Shown one piece after another: positions 1 through 11,220 of a DNA stretch of 64,000 nt. The notes under the pieces were generated by a model. It ran no database searches. It saw only the letters and a program-made list of their open reading frames with translations, and was not told where the DNA came from. Every line of letters starts with the position of its first letter. Positions within the stretch are counted from its first letter, which is position 1. The DNA is from Dactylis glomerata (lineage: Eukaryota; Streptophyta; Magnoliopsida; Poales; Poaceae): NCBI GenBank assembly GCA_007115705.1, contig QXEO01002089.1, positions 1,697,035-1,761,034 of the forward strand, read 5' to 3'. The position numbers and the translations under genes are program-made.

Positions 1-345
1 TGATTTGGAAGAAACTGTTGAACATCTATCTAGTCAAGTCCTTTCGGGAAAAATGTTTGGCGCATTGTATTTTTCATCTGTAATATTCCACCTTCAACCA
101 ATATCAAAGATATCTTTAGAAATTGGTTAGATGGAATTGACAAAAAAATAAATCCAGAATACAAATTGGAGTGTCTTCTTTATGTTGGTCGATTTGGAAT
201 TATAGCAATAATATTATTTTTAACGAAGCTGGAGTCTCAAATTTTTTTGCCGCTTATCCATACAACTACATAATAGATCCAACTATGCTCTCTATTGCTT
301 CTGGGGGACCAACGGGGATTTATGGTTACAAGATGCAACGCTGAA
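1..345 (+). pseudogene. LINE (L1-type) reverse-transcriptase ORF, 3'-terminal remnant
   Basis: Three-frame reading gives pieces typical of the C-terminal end of plant LINE ORF2. There is an EETVEHL stretch like the zinc-binding zf-RVT region, then a DIFRNWLDGI stretch. In a shifted frame comes a SIWNYSNNIIFNE stretch resembling the usual W-x-x-RN-x-I-F-N ending. The frame closes at a TGA at 343-345. At least two frameshifts are needed, so this is a dead copy whose 5' part lies outside the window. The matching 3' UTR resumes at 1683-1810 and 11,105-11,190. Family assignment is by motif memory; alternatives are few, but confidence is moderate because of the decay. Confidence 0.5.
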
Positions 346-355
346 GATCGCACAT

Positions 356-1677
356 TGTAACACCCCAAAGTATTTTCATAGAGTTTGGTGAGATAGATAG
401 CAAGCAACAGTTAACCGATTTGTCTAGTATATTGTTTTTTGCAACTTTATGACTTTTTGACGTTCAAACTAAATTCTAGCCTAAACATGGAAGTAATGGC
501 AAACTCATTTTTCTGTTGTTAGAACTAAACTGTTTGCTAGAATTCATGTAGGATACTAATTCTTATGAAAAGAGTAACTGATCTATTTTGTGTGGAACAT
601 AATTGCGTGACACTTAAGATTAAGTGATTGAAGACTTTCTTGTCCAGTTTATGCCTTTGGTGCTTGTGCGAGTAACACCAATTCCTCTTTCATATATAGG
701 TCACCCTTTTGGTTGAGTTTTAAATATACAGTGTGGTCACTTTTGTTGAGAGGACTGGGTATAAGTTAACTAAGGGGTCTAGTGCGCTTGTGAATGTCTA
801 TGTGATGAAGTCATGCTTTGTATTGAGTGTTATATGACCCATCAGCTAGCTCATAGTTTGTGCCACATGGTTGAGGCAAGTTCATGACGCATAGTAAAAT
901 TTGCATATCTCTCTTCACTTGGTTTTATTTAAAGTTCCTGACTTTGTGCGTATAATATAACCATGATGACAATGATAATGATGGAATGTGCATATGTTGC
1001 ATTTATGCATACTCATGATTTTGATGTGGCCAACTTTGTTGGGAACAATGTGCCCTTTATTGATGGATTGTGACCTACTTTGGAGGTACCCTCCACTAGT
1101 TGGAGTGAGTGGGTGCCGACGGGTGTTCACTCACACGATACCGATATTCCCGGTGAGATGAGATGAGCATATAGATATGTAGGGCATCTTAACATGTGCT
1201 AATGGATGAATTATGTTTAATAATGTCTTAGTGTTTTGATTTATGTAATTGATTAGCTTTTGCATCCTTGTTGCTTCTATGCTTTTAGGTACTTTTGAGG
1301 ACTACATGCATGGGGTTGGGTGTAGCAAACCTTCAACATGCACTATGCCCACACATAACAACCTTTGATACATATAGATTGAAGTAGTCACACACAACAT
1401 TGTTTTAGACTTATTCTGTATTTTTGAGGTTTCACTTATGTATGTGCCTCTCTTATTGCTCGTTATGGCACACATGCATTAAATTAGCTTTAACATGGGT
1501 ATTTAGAACCCTATATTCGTGTGTATGTATATAATTGTTGGTATATTCTCATACTCCTCTCATGGATGCTCTCTTAAACAAAGGATACTTTGCCAAATTT
1601 TCTAGTTTTGGGGCGGACTTCGGAGTGCTTAATGTTTGTGTAGCATCGCCAAGTAGGCCGATATTTGGGGTGTTACA
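356..1677. mobile_element. Solo LTR, Ty3/gypsy (chromovirus-like), 1322 bp
   Basis: The segment starts TGTAACACCCCAAA and ends TTTGGGGTGTTACA, a 14-bp inverted terminal pair in TG...CA form. It is flanked by a perfect 5-bp duplication CACAT (351-355 and 1678-1682). There is no second LTR, primer site or coding frame, so it is a solo LTR left by LTR-LTR recombination. TGTAACACCC starts are common among plant chromoviruses, which is why I lean that way. The interior holds no ORF I can support. Confidence 0.75.
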
Positions 1678-1810
1678 CACATGATTTCTACACTTAGGCT
1701 AGTTGGCTGCTTTCTAGAAGATTGACGAATGCCTAGTTGTTGCATTTTTATCATTTGTTGGTTCATTATTGTATCGACCTTATGTGGCACTTTATTTTTA
1801 ATAACTTGAT

Positions 1811-2145
1811 TGACAAGGGTATAGATAATAGAGCCCGTCAGTTGAGTACCCCTGAGGCCTGTTAAGCTAGGCCCAATTGTAATACTAGTCGAAATACGAG
1901 TTCTTATCATATGTTGATATTGTAATCTGTATCGGACCATACCCGATCCTCGAGACCTGGCCACCTATATATAGGGGCCAGGAGGGGATGGTGTAGGCCA
2001 GATTGAAAGCAAGCCAAGTTCTACACCCACGTTTACTTTCATAGCCACCTAGTTCGACTGATTTTACCTTTGAGTTCATCCGACGCCCTATCTCCCCGAT
2101 CCTAAGTCCTTCATCTAGGACATTTGTCGAGTTAACCCCTCGTCA
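1811..2145 (+). repeat. 5' LTR of element C
   Basis: 335 bp, with a TATATATA box at 1966-1973 followed by a short leader. It directly precedes the primer-site-like sequence at 2148 and is paired with 10,765-11,099. Confidence 0.85.
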
Positions 2146-2182
2146 ATTGGCGCCGACCGTGGGGACTCTGGGCGTTGGCATC

Positions 2183-5100
2183 ATGAACTCGACGGCCTTT
2201 TCGCTTTCAGCCAACAACAGCTCGCAAGTCGACAAAATTCAGATACCCTTTGGAACCGTCGATTTTCAACCTCACCAGTCAAGTTTCACGCAAGTATTCG
2301 AGAGTATGGATCAAGACATGGATTTGACGATCGGAAGTCTAAACTTTCACGTTGGATCATTAGGTTCAATTTGCCTTTCAGATCCGACGAAAACGGATCC
2401 ATCGGCAAGTGAACCCGAAACAGTAGCAATGTCGGAGTCATCAGAAAGCTCTTCTAGCGAGGTAAACTCGCCGGTCAGCTTAGCAGAAGCGAAAGAAGGA
2501 AAAATCGCAGGAGGCGACGAAATCATGGAGAATTTTGACTTAGAAGTGCAACTCGAAGATCTCACAATCAACCACGATGACAACTCAGATCAGTCAATAA
2601 ACTCCTGGAAAACGGGACTAGAACTTTCTGAAGACGACAATTCGATCTTCTCAAGTCACAAAAGCAAATTCGACAATCGGTGTCAGATACTCGCCATCAC
2701 AGAAGATAACTCAGAAGAACTCGACGACAATAATAACCCGGTACTTAATCCAGCAAATATAAACAGAGGGGCGAATCATTTAGCAGAAGGAGAAACCGCT
2801 GACTCCCTCACAACGAGAGTAAAAGTTCGACTATCAGAAGAAGAGTGGAGAACAATCAATGCAGCCGTGGAGCATGGCATGCCAATACCAACAAACTCTA
2901 GCCAGAACACGCTCTTGGGGTACCATTATGACCTAAGGCAATAGGCGAAACAATTAGCAAAAGAGAGGATCGAAATACAGAAAAGGAAGGACTCAGCCAT
3001 TGCAGCAAGCAAAGCTGCTCGCAGAGCACGTAGTGATGCATCATATACAAACAGAAGGCATCATCAACATGGTTCAAGGTATGAGAATCTAGAGTACTCA
3101 GAAAGGCAAAGCATCTCAAAAAACCTCAACTCGTCCTTCCTATCGGTCGACGAGCAAGGAAATATCATCCCAAAAACTCCAGAAGGAGCATTAGTGGCAG
3201 CTCAAGCGTACCTGCATATGACACGACCAAATCTAGGAGACCTGAGGGAGCATATGCACCGAGCAGCGCTAAATGGACTGAAGATGGTAGGCAACAAATT
3301 ATCAGCAAAAGAGGAGGAAGCATGTCGCAACAAAGGAACTCACAAACCTAGATCACCATGCCGTCACAGCAGTCCTCGGCACAGAAGTGGAAGTCGACGA
3401 TCTAGAATGTCGTCACCAGAATAACGCGACAATTCAAAGAACAAAGGAACCCGACGATCCAGAACTCCAAACAAAAAATGCGACTATGAAGACAACGAAA
3501 AGGAGATGGGGGCACCATGCTTTACCCACAGGATTCGCATCACGCCAGTACCCAAAGGTTTCAAATTACCTCATGACCAGCAAAAGTACGACGGATCTCA
3601 GGAGCCACAATCATGGCTTTCAGACTATCTGCAAGCAGTACAAATATTAGGAGGAACTAGGGAAATAGCAATGCAAAGTTTGCAGTTACACCTCACCGGT
3701 GCGGCAAGGTCATGGTTAAGCAAACTAGGAGAGGAAACAATCGGAAGCTGGGAAGAACTCACAAAGCAATTCACGAGTAACTTCAAGTCAACATACAAGC
3801 GGCCAGCATCTATAGAAGAAGTCAAAGCCTGCGTACAGCAACGCGGGGAAACATTAAGGGCATACATCCAAAGGTGGATCATAATCAAGAACTCGGCACT
3901 CGAAGTCTCAGATGAAAGAGCAATAGACGCATTCATAATTGGGTTACGACGAGGAGACCTAGTCGAAGAGATGGGCAGAATAAAGTCGAAAACAGTATCA
4001 GATCTAATGGATGTAGCGAACAGATTTGCAGATGGAGAGGATGCGTGCAACAATAAACGCACGCGATCACCAGAGGACGATAGAGGAAATAGGTATGGAG
4101 GTCAACGCAGAAGATCCCGCAACTACGACAACTATGGCTCTCATAGCCAAGTAGCCGCAGGATACAAAGATAATAGCTACCAAAGTAACGACCGTAAAAG
4201 CTCGGAATACCGCAGCTACGGAAAAGAAGACTACAGAAAGTTTCAACCAAGGGAATCTAGAGAGTATAACCCATCACCAGAAGATATGCTCAACGGACCA
4301 TGTCATATACACTCTGCATTTGTCGATGGGAAACGTGTATCCAGACACGCTATGAAATATTGCACTACGTTCTTGAAGCTGCAGGAAGCAGCACTCAATA
4401 AGCAAGCCGAAGCAAAATGTAAGGGATACGACGGAAACACAAGCAACGCACCAACAACCCAACAAGGAAACAGCGGAGCTCTCAAGACCCAAGATCAACC
4501 AAATCAGGGACGCGACGACGATGAAGGATATGTTCCATCTAAAGGGCACATTACAGCAATGATACAGCCAGTGCCCAAGTCGAACAAAGAGGAAAAAAGC
4601 ATAACTCGACAAGTTAACCTCGCAATAACTTCACCGCCAGCAACAACAGAATATTTACATTGGTCAGAGCAACCCATAGAATTCAGCAGAGACGATCACC
4701 CAATAACAGTACCTCGGCCAAGAAACGCGCCCTTGGTACTCAAAGCCCAAATCGGGACCTATGATGTCGACAGAATATTGATGGATGCAGGAAGTGGGAT
4801 AAATCTCATATACGCAAAGACCTTACGGGCAATGCACATTTCATTGGAGTTCCTGAAACCCACCGACTGCTCTTTTCATGGAATAGTCCCAGGAAGTGCT
4901 AATTATCCGCTCGGTCGAATAGCACTCAACGTCTGTTTTGGAAACTGACAAAACTACAGAAGGGAGAAACTCGACTTCGAAGTCATGGACTGGCTATCAC
5001 AATATCATGCGATCCTCGGGAGACCCGCGTTTTCGTGATTCATGGCAGTACCTCATTACACCTACCTGGTACTAAAAATGCCAGGACCCAAAGGAATTAT

Positions 5101-5269
5101 CACAGTAAAAGGAAGCTTTGAGGTATCAGACCTATGCGACAAGGAGTTCCACAAGATGGCACAAAACTTTGGCATGATAGCCAACTATGGAGAACCCAAA
5201 GAGAAGGCGAAAAACGCGACTACAGAAGTCGACAAGTTCCCGAAGAACGTCCCGCGGAACCAGAGATGA
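2183..5269 (+). pseudogene. gag-protease polyprotein of element C, disabled by point nonsense codons
   Basis: One reading frame runs from the ATG at 2183 to about 5269 without any frameshift. It is cut by stops at 2942-2944 (TAG), 3422-3424 (TAA), 4946-4948 (TGA) and 5036-5038 (TGA). The first third is acidic and serine-rich. From about 3506 the frame shows a retrotransposon gag domain (W-L-S-D-Y-L and G-A-A-R-S-W-L blocks), then an RS- and Y-rich linker. An aspartic-protease core follows with MDAGSGINLIYA, then the ILGRPAFS and FMAVPHYTYL blocks usual for Tat proteases. Each stop is explained by a single C-to-T change (CAG, CAA or CGA origin). The true C-terminus is uncertain. No polymerase follows. 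Confidence 0.8.
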
Positions 5270-5630
5270 AGAAACCACGAGTAGAAGCATCAGGAGAAGA
5301 CAAACCTACAAGGGAAGAAGAGAAGGCTACGGAGGCATAAGTGTCAAGAGCACCAAAGTAGGGTAGAAGAAAAAAGGCTGTAAAAGCCACAAGTTATCCT
5401 AGGGCAATGCCCTCTAGATCCAGAACACAGGTCACAGGCCGGATCTCTTGGGTTACCCCATGTATCTTATATTACAAGTATAATAAAGACAAGTTCCTCA
5501 TATCTGAGCTTACATATCAAAACGCGGCAAACGCCAAAACAAACCAAACATCTTGAATACCAAAATTTCCCTCGAGGTAACAACTCAGGGAAAAAGTACT
5601 CCCACAGTACAATAACTATGTACATCGAAA
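5270..5630 (+). other. 3' region between convergent sense and antisense genes of element C
   Basis: There is no supported ORF. The stretch contains an AATAAAG at about 5480-5486 that could serve as poly(A) signal for the sense transcript. It separates the sense frame from the stop of the antisense gene at 5631, so the two genes converge here. Confidence 0.4.
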
Positions 5631-8600
5631 TCAGGGTGCATGTGGTTCTGAGTCATCGACACCAAAAGGATTCAAGTAATGATACTCTTGAAAAAACCTA
5701 GCGTCCTCTTGCAATAGCCTTGAGATAATTCTCCTCGCTGGCTCTAGCGTCGCATCCATGTGAATACCAACCGTAATTCGTCTTGGAGGCAAACTCTGAA
5801 ACAAGCAGTCAAAATTAAGTCTCGGATTCCACTTTTGCATCCATCCAAGAGCGAAATTAGCACCAGCAATCAGATTCAGCTTTATAAGGAGATGGACTCG
5901 CTGACTCGTCCGAAAAGTTTTGAGTAGCTGTCTAAAATCCCTCGGCATAGGGTTACGAGGCAACATGACAGAGTACATGGTTGTCAGGGCCTTACGACAA
6001 CCATCAACAGCTTCGCCGATGTATTGTGCACGATCCTAAAGAAGCACGACAGCGCGACAACGACGGGGATTGGACCATAAGCTTTCGGTTCCTTGTGCAG
6101 CATTTTGAAGAGCAGTAATCCGCTCAGTAACTCGACGTGATTCACCAACAAGATCAAGGCAAGTACCTACAGTTCAAGCAAAAATTGGCACACAGAAGAC
6201 AAGAGGAAAAACAAAGAGGAAAGGATCCCCGAAGACTTACACAGCAGCATCTCGCAAACAGATTCGACGATACCGATCAGAAAAGACTCGCATTCCTCAA
6301 AATGTGCGATTCTCGCTACTAGACTCGAAACTTCATCTTGAAGATTGGACAATTGCTTCATCAAATCATGGGACTTACTAGCCTTGTCCAGAGCAACTTG
6401 CGCCTGGTGTTTCATAAAGGATAAGCGGCTCTCAAGGTCCGCAACTCTGAAAGAATATTCCTCACAGCGGCAGGGAGGTCGAGGAGAAGAGGAAATTCCC
6501 GAAGCGAATATATCATTAGGGGATGGAGCTCGATCATAACCCGACGATTCACCAGCAAGCAAAGGCTGAAGTCAATCAGAAGAAAAGACACATCTCAGGA
6601 AAAGCATTCAAGCACTTCACATTAGAAAAGATATCTACGAACAAGTACAAAAGCCTTTTGACAAGATCTCAGGCAAAGCACAAACTGGAAGTTCATTACA
6701 ACAAAAGAGATTAAAAAAATACAACAGGAAGACTAAGTCTACGCCACCTCAGCGTCCCGCTCCATGGCAGAAGAAGGCGTGGCAGAAGCAGCACCAGTAG
6801 TTGGAGGAGGCGCGGATTCATTAGTCGCTGGAATCGAAGGAGCTGGCGCAGGAGAAGCCGCAGAGGCCGCTGAAGGAGAAATCATCGCCACGATGGCAGG
6901 CGAAAACTTCTTCGCCTTCTCAAAGAAAGCCGTTAGCTCCGAGCGGGTACGGCTGTGGGAAGAGCCGATCTTCTCCCAGTCCAACTCCGCGCCATGTGCA
7001 TACAAAAATGCAATGGCCCCCTCGTCACCACGTTTCAAAGAAAGGCCTTTCATCTAAAGGATGGGGTCTTCAGTAGTGTTGAAGGCTTGGGCAAGTTTCT
7101 TCATATCATTATGTGGCACCTCTGCCTTTTGCTTGGGCCACAACCCGACAAACATTCGCGTAAGAACATGGTTGACTAACTCGAAGTTGTCTCGGACGGA
7201 TTTCCAATTCGCTTCAAGCAAGCTAACTGCAACCATGATAGGATCGCTGTCTGGTTGCAAAGTCAACTCAGGCACTCTAGTGTATTCTGTAGAACCAAGA
7301 AGACAGAAAGCAGCAGAAGAAGAATATATAAGCAAGTATAAGAAAACAAGCAAACCAAAGAAGAAGAAGAGTACAGTATGTACCTCCAGCAGCAGCAGAC
7401 ATCGCGTTCAGTCGCTCAGTCACTGCTTGCTCTCGCTGGAGGTGCTCCTTGGTAGCATCAGCCAAAGCTTTCTCCGCCTTCTTCGCCTTAGCCAGCGCTG
7501 ATTTATTCGACTTCTCGGCACTAACCTTGGCAGCAGTCGCGGCATCAAAAGCTTTCTGAGAAGCACTGAGTTCAGCTTCCAAAGACGAAATGCGAGCGTT
7601 AGCTGACGCTAAAGCATCTGTAGGGCAACAAGGACGAAATAAAAGATCAAGCAACAAGTAAAGAAAAGCATACAAGATAAGAGAAGGTAGAGAAAGTAAT
7701 TCACCTTTGGAAGCTCTAGCAACTTTCAAGTACTCAGCACATTCAGTGCCCAAGGCGACAAATTTTTTCAACAATGCCTGATAAGAAAGAAAACGTAAGT
7801 ATATGAATCATGCAAGGAAAATAAGTCAAGGACAATTACTCACATCATCAGGAGAGTTATCGGATTCGTGGGCTTCAAGGGAGACATCGGCTTCCTTCGA
7901 TTTCTTCGACCGCTTGGTGCTCCGGGTCACCGGAACTTTCTTAACAGATGTTCTGGGGGCTTTCAGAGACTTCACGGCCGGCTTAGCTTCTTGCACAGGA
8001 GGCTCATCGACAATTGTATCTTCAACAAAAGGAGTAGTGGCAGCATCCCTTTTTAGGCCCTCATCATCACTGCAAAGAAAGAAAGAGGAAACAGGTTTTA
8101 TACAACCCGAAAGGTAGAAAGCAAACACAATAAAGGCATAAAGTTCACAGAAAACTTACGATGACATGAAGTCGAAAAGTTCTAGATCATCTTCTTGAAG
8201 AAGAGCCTCACTAGCCACAGCTCTCTGAGCAGAGGTACTCGAAGAAGCAAGCTCTTCGACACGCTTCCTTTTCTTATCGACAACAAGATCCTCAGAAAGG
8301 GCAGGAGGAGGCGATGTCGTCGAGCTCATCTCATCTTCTGATACTTCGGCATCATCTCCGTCCTGATTTTCTTTAGCCTCGGGGGCTTCAGAAACAGCAG
8401 AACCAAGATCCGCCGGAAGAGGCCCCTCCTCTGGAAGGGGAGGGCGTGAAACAAGGAATTGATGACCCTACAAAAGGAGTAAGTCAGTAAAATGATCGAG
8501 ACATGCCAAACGACAGCAGGAAGATGATGGGAAACATGAAAGTTGAGAACGCAAAGAAAACATACCTCGGGCAAAGGGTGCTCGGAGTCGAAATAGTGGG

Positions 8601-9465
8601 TGGACAAGTCTGCAACTGCGTGGTCCTTGGTGAGTTTGGTAAGATTCCTGACTCGCTTGTCGACATCTTGCTTCTCAATTAGATTTCCAGAGACTCGAGA
8701 AGAATCCACCAAGCCAGAGTAACTCCAAAGCTTGGAGAGATGATGCTGCAGGGGCTGAACCCGACGTTGTACGAAAAAAGCCATGAGTTGGATACCCGAC
8801 AGAGCACCTCCTCTACCTCCTTTCAGAGCTTGGATGCGGTCCAGCAGTGGTGCAACCTCCTTCATCTCAGCATCTGTGGGAGGCGAATCCCACGATGTCA
8901 ATTTCTTCAATTCTTTGGAGGCATCAAAAGGGGCTAGGACGTACTCATCTTCGGAGGAGGCTTTACGATCATTGATGTAGAACCATTTGGTCCTCCAACC
9001 CTGGACTGATGCAGACATGGAAAATTCCAAATACTAAGCTTCGGCACGCACAAAGACGACAGCCCCGCCCAGTTCAGGCTTATGTGATAAAGAAACGTTG
9101 GGGCGGAGCCGAAAGATGGACCTCCAAAGCAAGAAATGGGGTTCGATACCCAGAAACGACTCGCAATGTGTCACAAAACAGGCAATGTGGAGGATAGAAT
9201 TTGGGGTGAGCTAGTGAAGCTGCACACCGTAAACATAAAGAAGCCCACGAAGGAATTCGTGGGCAGGAAGAGAGAGTCTGCGGAGTAGGAAAGCGAGGAA
9301 CATCACCCGGTAGCCGCTCGAGGGCTTGGGGATCCGCTCGGTGGTAGGGAAGACGATGGAATCCTTGTCAGAAACGAGACCGTCCGCCTTGGCCTTGTCC
9401 AACTCTTTCTACGTGAGAGTAGAGGGCACCCAGCTCGTTGCGGAGTTCGCTTTACCCTTGGTCAT
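5631..9465 (-). pseudogene. Eight-exon antisense additional gene of element C (Transposase_28-like, gypsy-associated)
   Basis: Exons by GT-AG reading: 9465-8566, 8467-8160, 8069-7844, 7777-7705, 7617-7384, 7286-6748, 6565-6241 and 6166-5631. All seven junctions keep frame, giving 1047 codons including the stop. The first exon has the SLPAHEFLRGLLYVYGVQLH and ESFLGIEPH-like blocks of the 'putative gypsy type transposon' family (PF04195). Exons 2-3 are acidic then basic; exons 5 and 7 look like coiled coils (A/K/E-rich heptads). Five in-frame TAG codons (9409, 9211, 9034, 7054, 6036, lowest coordinate of each) break it, each consistent with CAG to TAG. Tat elements are known to carry extra, often antisense, ORFs; the role is unknown. 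The exon model is inferred, not tested by transcripts. Confidence 0.7.
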
Positions 9466-9610
9466 CTTGTTCTTCGCCGCCAAGTGCTTCACGCGCATCT
9501 ACGAATCTGCGCTCGGGGGCTATGCAGGAGAAGAGCAGGGCGCAGAGATTGACAATGGTGGTGGCGGCGGCGATAAAGAACTGGTAAACAGTACAAATCC
9601 CCACTCTCTC

Positions 9611-9620
9611 CTAATATACC
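9611..9620 (-). promoter_or_regulatory. TATA-like box of the antisense gene in element C
   Basis: On the minus strand GGTATATTAG lies about 150 bp upstream of the antisense ATG at 9465. This gives a leader of roughly 120 nt. It is a weak consensus taken with position. Confidence 0.4.
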
Positions 9621-9879
9621 TTCTCGGTGAAGGAACGTGGGCTCACACGTGGCGCAAGGAGAGGAAGCGGCAGCCCACTAACGGGCAGGGAAAATACAAA
9701 ATTACTGCGCTGCCCATGAAACGGTTCGCGCTCAGTTTATGTGACGTATAGGGAAATTTGGCCACTGACGTCATGAAGAAGATACAAGACCAACGGTATA
9801 CTTGACAGATGCGTATACTCGACAAATATTGAATATAGCGATTTGTGAATAAAGAATGACAAGAAAGTAGAGGACAACG

Positions 9880-10200
9880 ATTGGCGCCGACAATACAGGA
9901 GTCAATTTTGGAGACTATATCCGAAAAACATTCGACTATAGCCTTGAGGGCTACTACCATTGGGAGCGCTGAGCGCGCCCCCGATGATATTATTATTAAA
10001 TTATTTCAAGTTGACGTATAAAGAAGAAGCACATTATATTTGAGCCTATACTCGAAAAATGAATTTTCGACTATAGCCTCGGGGGCTACTCCCATCGGGA
10101 GCGCTGGGCGCGCACCCGATGATGTTTATTCATGAGCTGCAGCAAGGAAGGTGAAGTAAGAATGAGTTCGTATATGACGTTACTCCCATCGGGAGCGAGG
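9880..10200 (+). repeat. Internal direct repeats with primer-site-like and purine-tract-like motifs
   Basis: ATTGGCGCCGAC at 9880-9891 repeats the 12 bp that follow the 5' LTR at 2146. It is followed by two imperfect copies (about 9931-9989 and 10,070-10,130) of a block with GGGGGCTAC, GGGAGCGCTG and GCGCGC cores, and a third fragment near 10,178-10,198. The GGGGCTAC core is also the purine tract before the 3' LTR. Confidence 0.5.
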
Positions 10201-10204
10201 TTTT

Positions 10205-10764
10205 TATAAATCATGGTTATATAACCCGAATATTTTATGCGTTGGATCAGTCAAACAAGGCTGCGACATATGATTCTCGAGTTGCGTCATCGCGACAAAA
10301 CTCGAATGCCGTGATTTATCACGAAGGTAAGACCCTGGGATCCGTCATGTGTGGCCCGGTATACGCACATGGATGCACTCTGCTGGTATGTATCCGTGTC
10401 TACGACGCGAAGAAAATCCTGGTGGACGCACTGGGTACCCTGAGAACCACTGGGATTCATTCTTTATAAGTCCTATATGCGGCAAAAGAATGGGTTTGAC
10501 CGGTTTCCCGAATTCAAATCCAAGGGGATTGAATTTGAAGTAGGTGGCAAGTATCTGCTCCGGCATTAACTGACCTCTTGATCCGTCAAAGTTGTCAGGC
10601 TTATTCATCAAAACCCCTTGCGAGATATCATAAATAAGAGTAAGTCGAAAGACCAAGTCAAAGATTTGAAGATATGAAGAAGTCAAAGAAATGATCAAAG
10701 TCATAGATTTTAAGATTAGAGATTCAACCTGAATCTGCAATTCTGGTAGAATCTCAGGGGCTAC
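10205..10764 (+). other. 3' untranslated region of element C up to the polypurine tract
   Basis: Non-coding in every frame apart from short chance ORFs. It ends with AATCTCAGGGGCTAC at 10,750-10,764, directly before the 3' LTR, in the position of a polypurine tract. Confidence 0.5.
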
Positions 10765-11099
10765 TGACTAGGGTATAGATAATAGAGCCCGTCAGTTGAG
10801 TACCCCTGAGGCCCGTTAAGCTAGGCCCAATTGTAATACTAGTCAAAATACGAGTTCTTATTGTATGTCGATATTATAATCTGTATCGGACCCTACCCGA
10901 TCCTCGAGACCTGGCCACCTATATATAGGGGCCATGAGGGGACGGTGTAGGCCAGATTGAAAGCAAGCCAGGTTCTACACACACGTTTACTTTCATAGCC
11001 ACCCTGTTCGACTGATTTTACCTTCGAGTTCATCCGACGCCCTATCTCCCCGATCCTAAGTTCTTCATCTAGGACATTTGTCGAGTTAACCCCTCGTCA
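10765..11099 (+). repeat. 3' LTR of element C
   Basis: 335 bp, the same length and ends as 1811-2145. It is followed by the duplicated TTGAT and then by resumed LINE sequence. Confidence 0.85.
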
Positions 11100-11220
11100 T
11101 TGATACTTTGAACTTTGCAATAAAATGGCTGTGTGCATCACCTGATGCGGAGACTGGGGCACACCACCCCCATTTTGGTAAAAAGAGCCTCTCATAGTGA
11201 GAATCTACGAGACATATTAC

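Larger units (their letters stand above)
1811..11099 (+). mobile_element. Complete non-autonomous Tat-type Ty3/gypsy element (element C)
   Basis: Two 335-bp LTRs (1811-2145 and 10,765-11,099) both begin TGAC and end CGTCA. They bound the element with a perfect TTGAT duplication (1806-1810, 11,100-11,104). A primer-site-like TTGGCGCCGACC follows the left LTR, and a purine-rich CTCAGGGGCTAC precedes the right one. Inside are a sense gag-protease frame (2183-5269) and a long antisense gene (5631-9465), an arrangement known from the Tat/Grande/RIRE2 group. No reverse transcriptase, RNase H or integrase is present. By hand I count about 16 differences between the LTRs, near 5 percent, so the insertion is old for a grass. 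Confidence 0.85.
346..11190 (+). mobile_element. LINE 3' UTR, interrupted by two insertions
   Basis: Removing the solo LTR (356-1677) and the gypsy element (1811-11,099), each with one copy of its target duplication, joins 346-355, 1683-1810 and 11,105-11,190. The last piece has AATAAAATGGCTGTGTGCAT, a CTGATGCGGAGACTGGGG block and a short A-rich end near 11,180. This is the usual 3' signature of grass LINEs. The LINE is therefore the oldest layer here. Confidence 0.5.

Noticed and set aside
6764..7501. Plus-strand ORFs of 97 and 146 codons in element C
   Set aside because: They are shadows of antisense exons 5 and 6; the minus-strand frame has the consistent splice structure.
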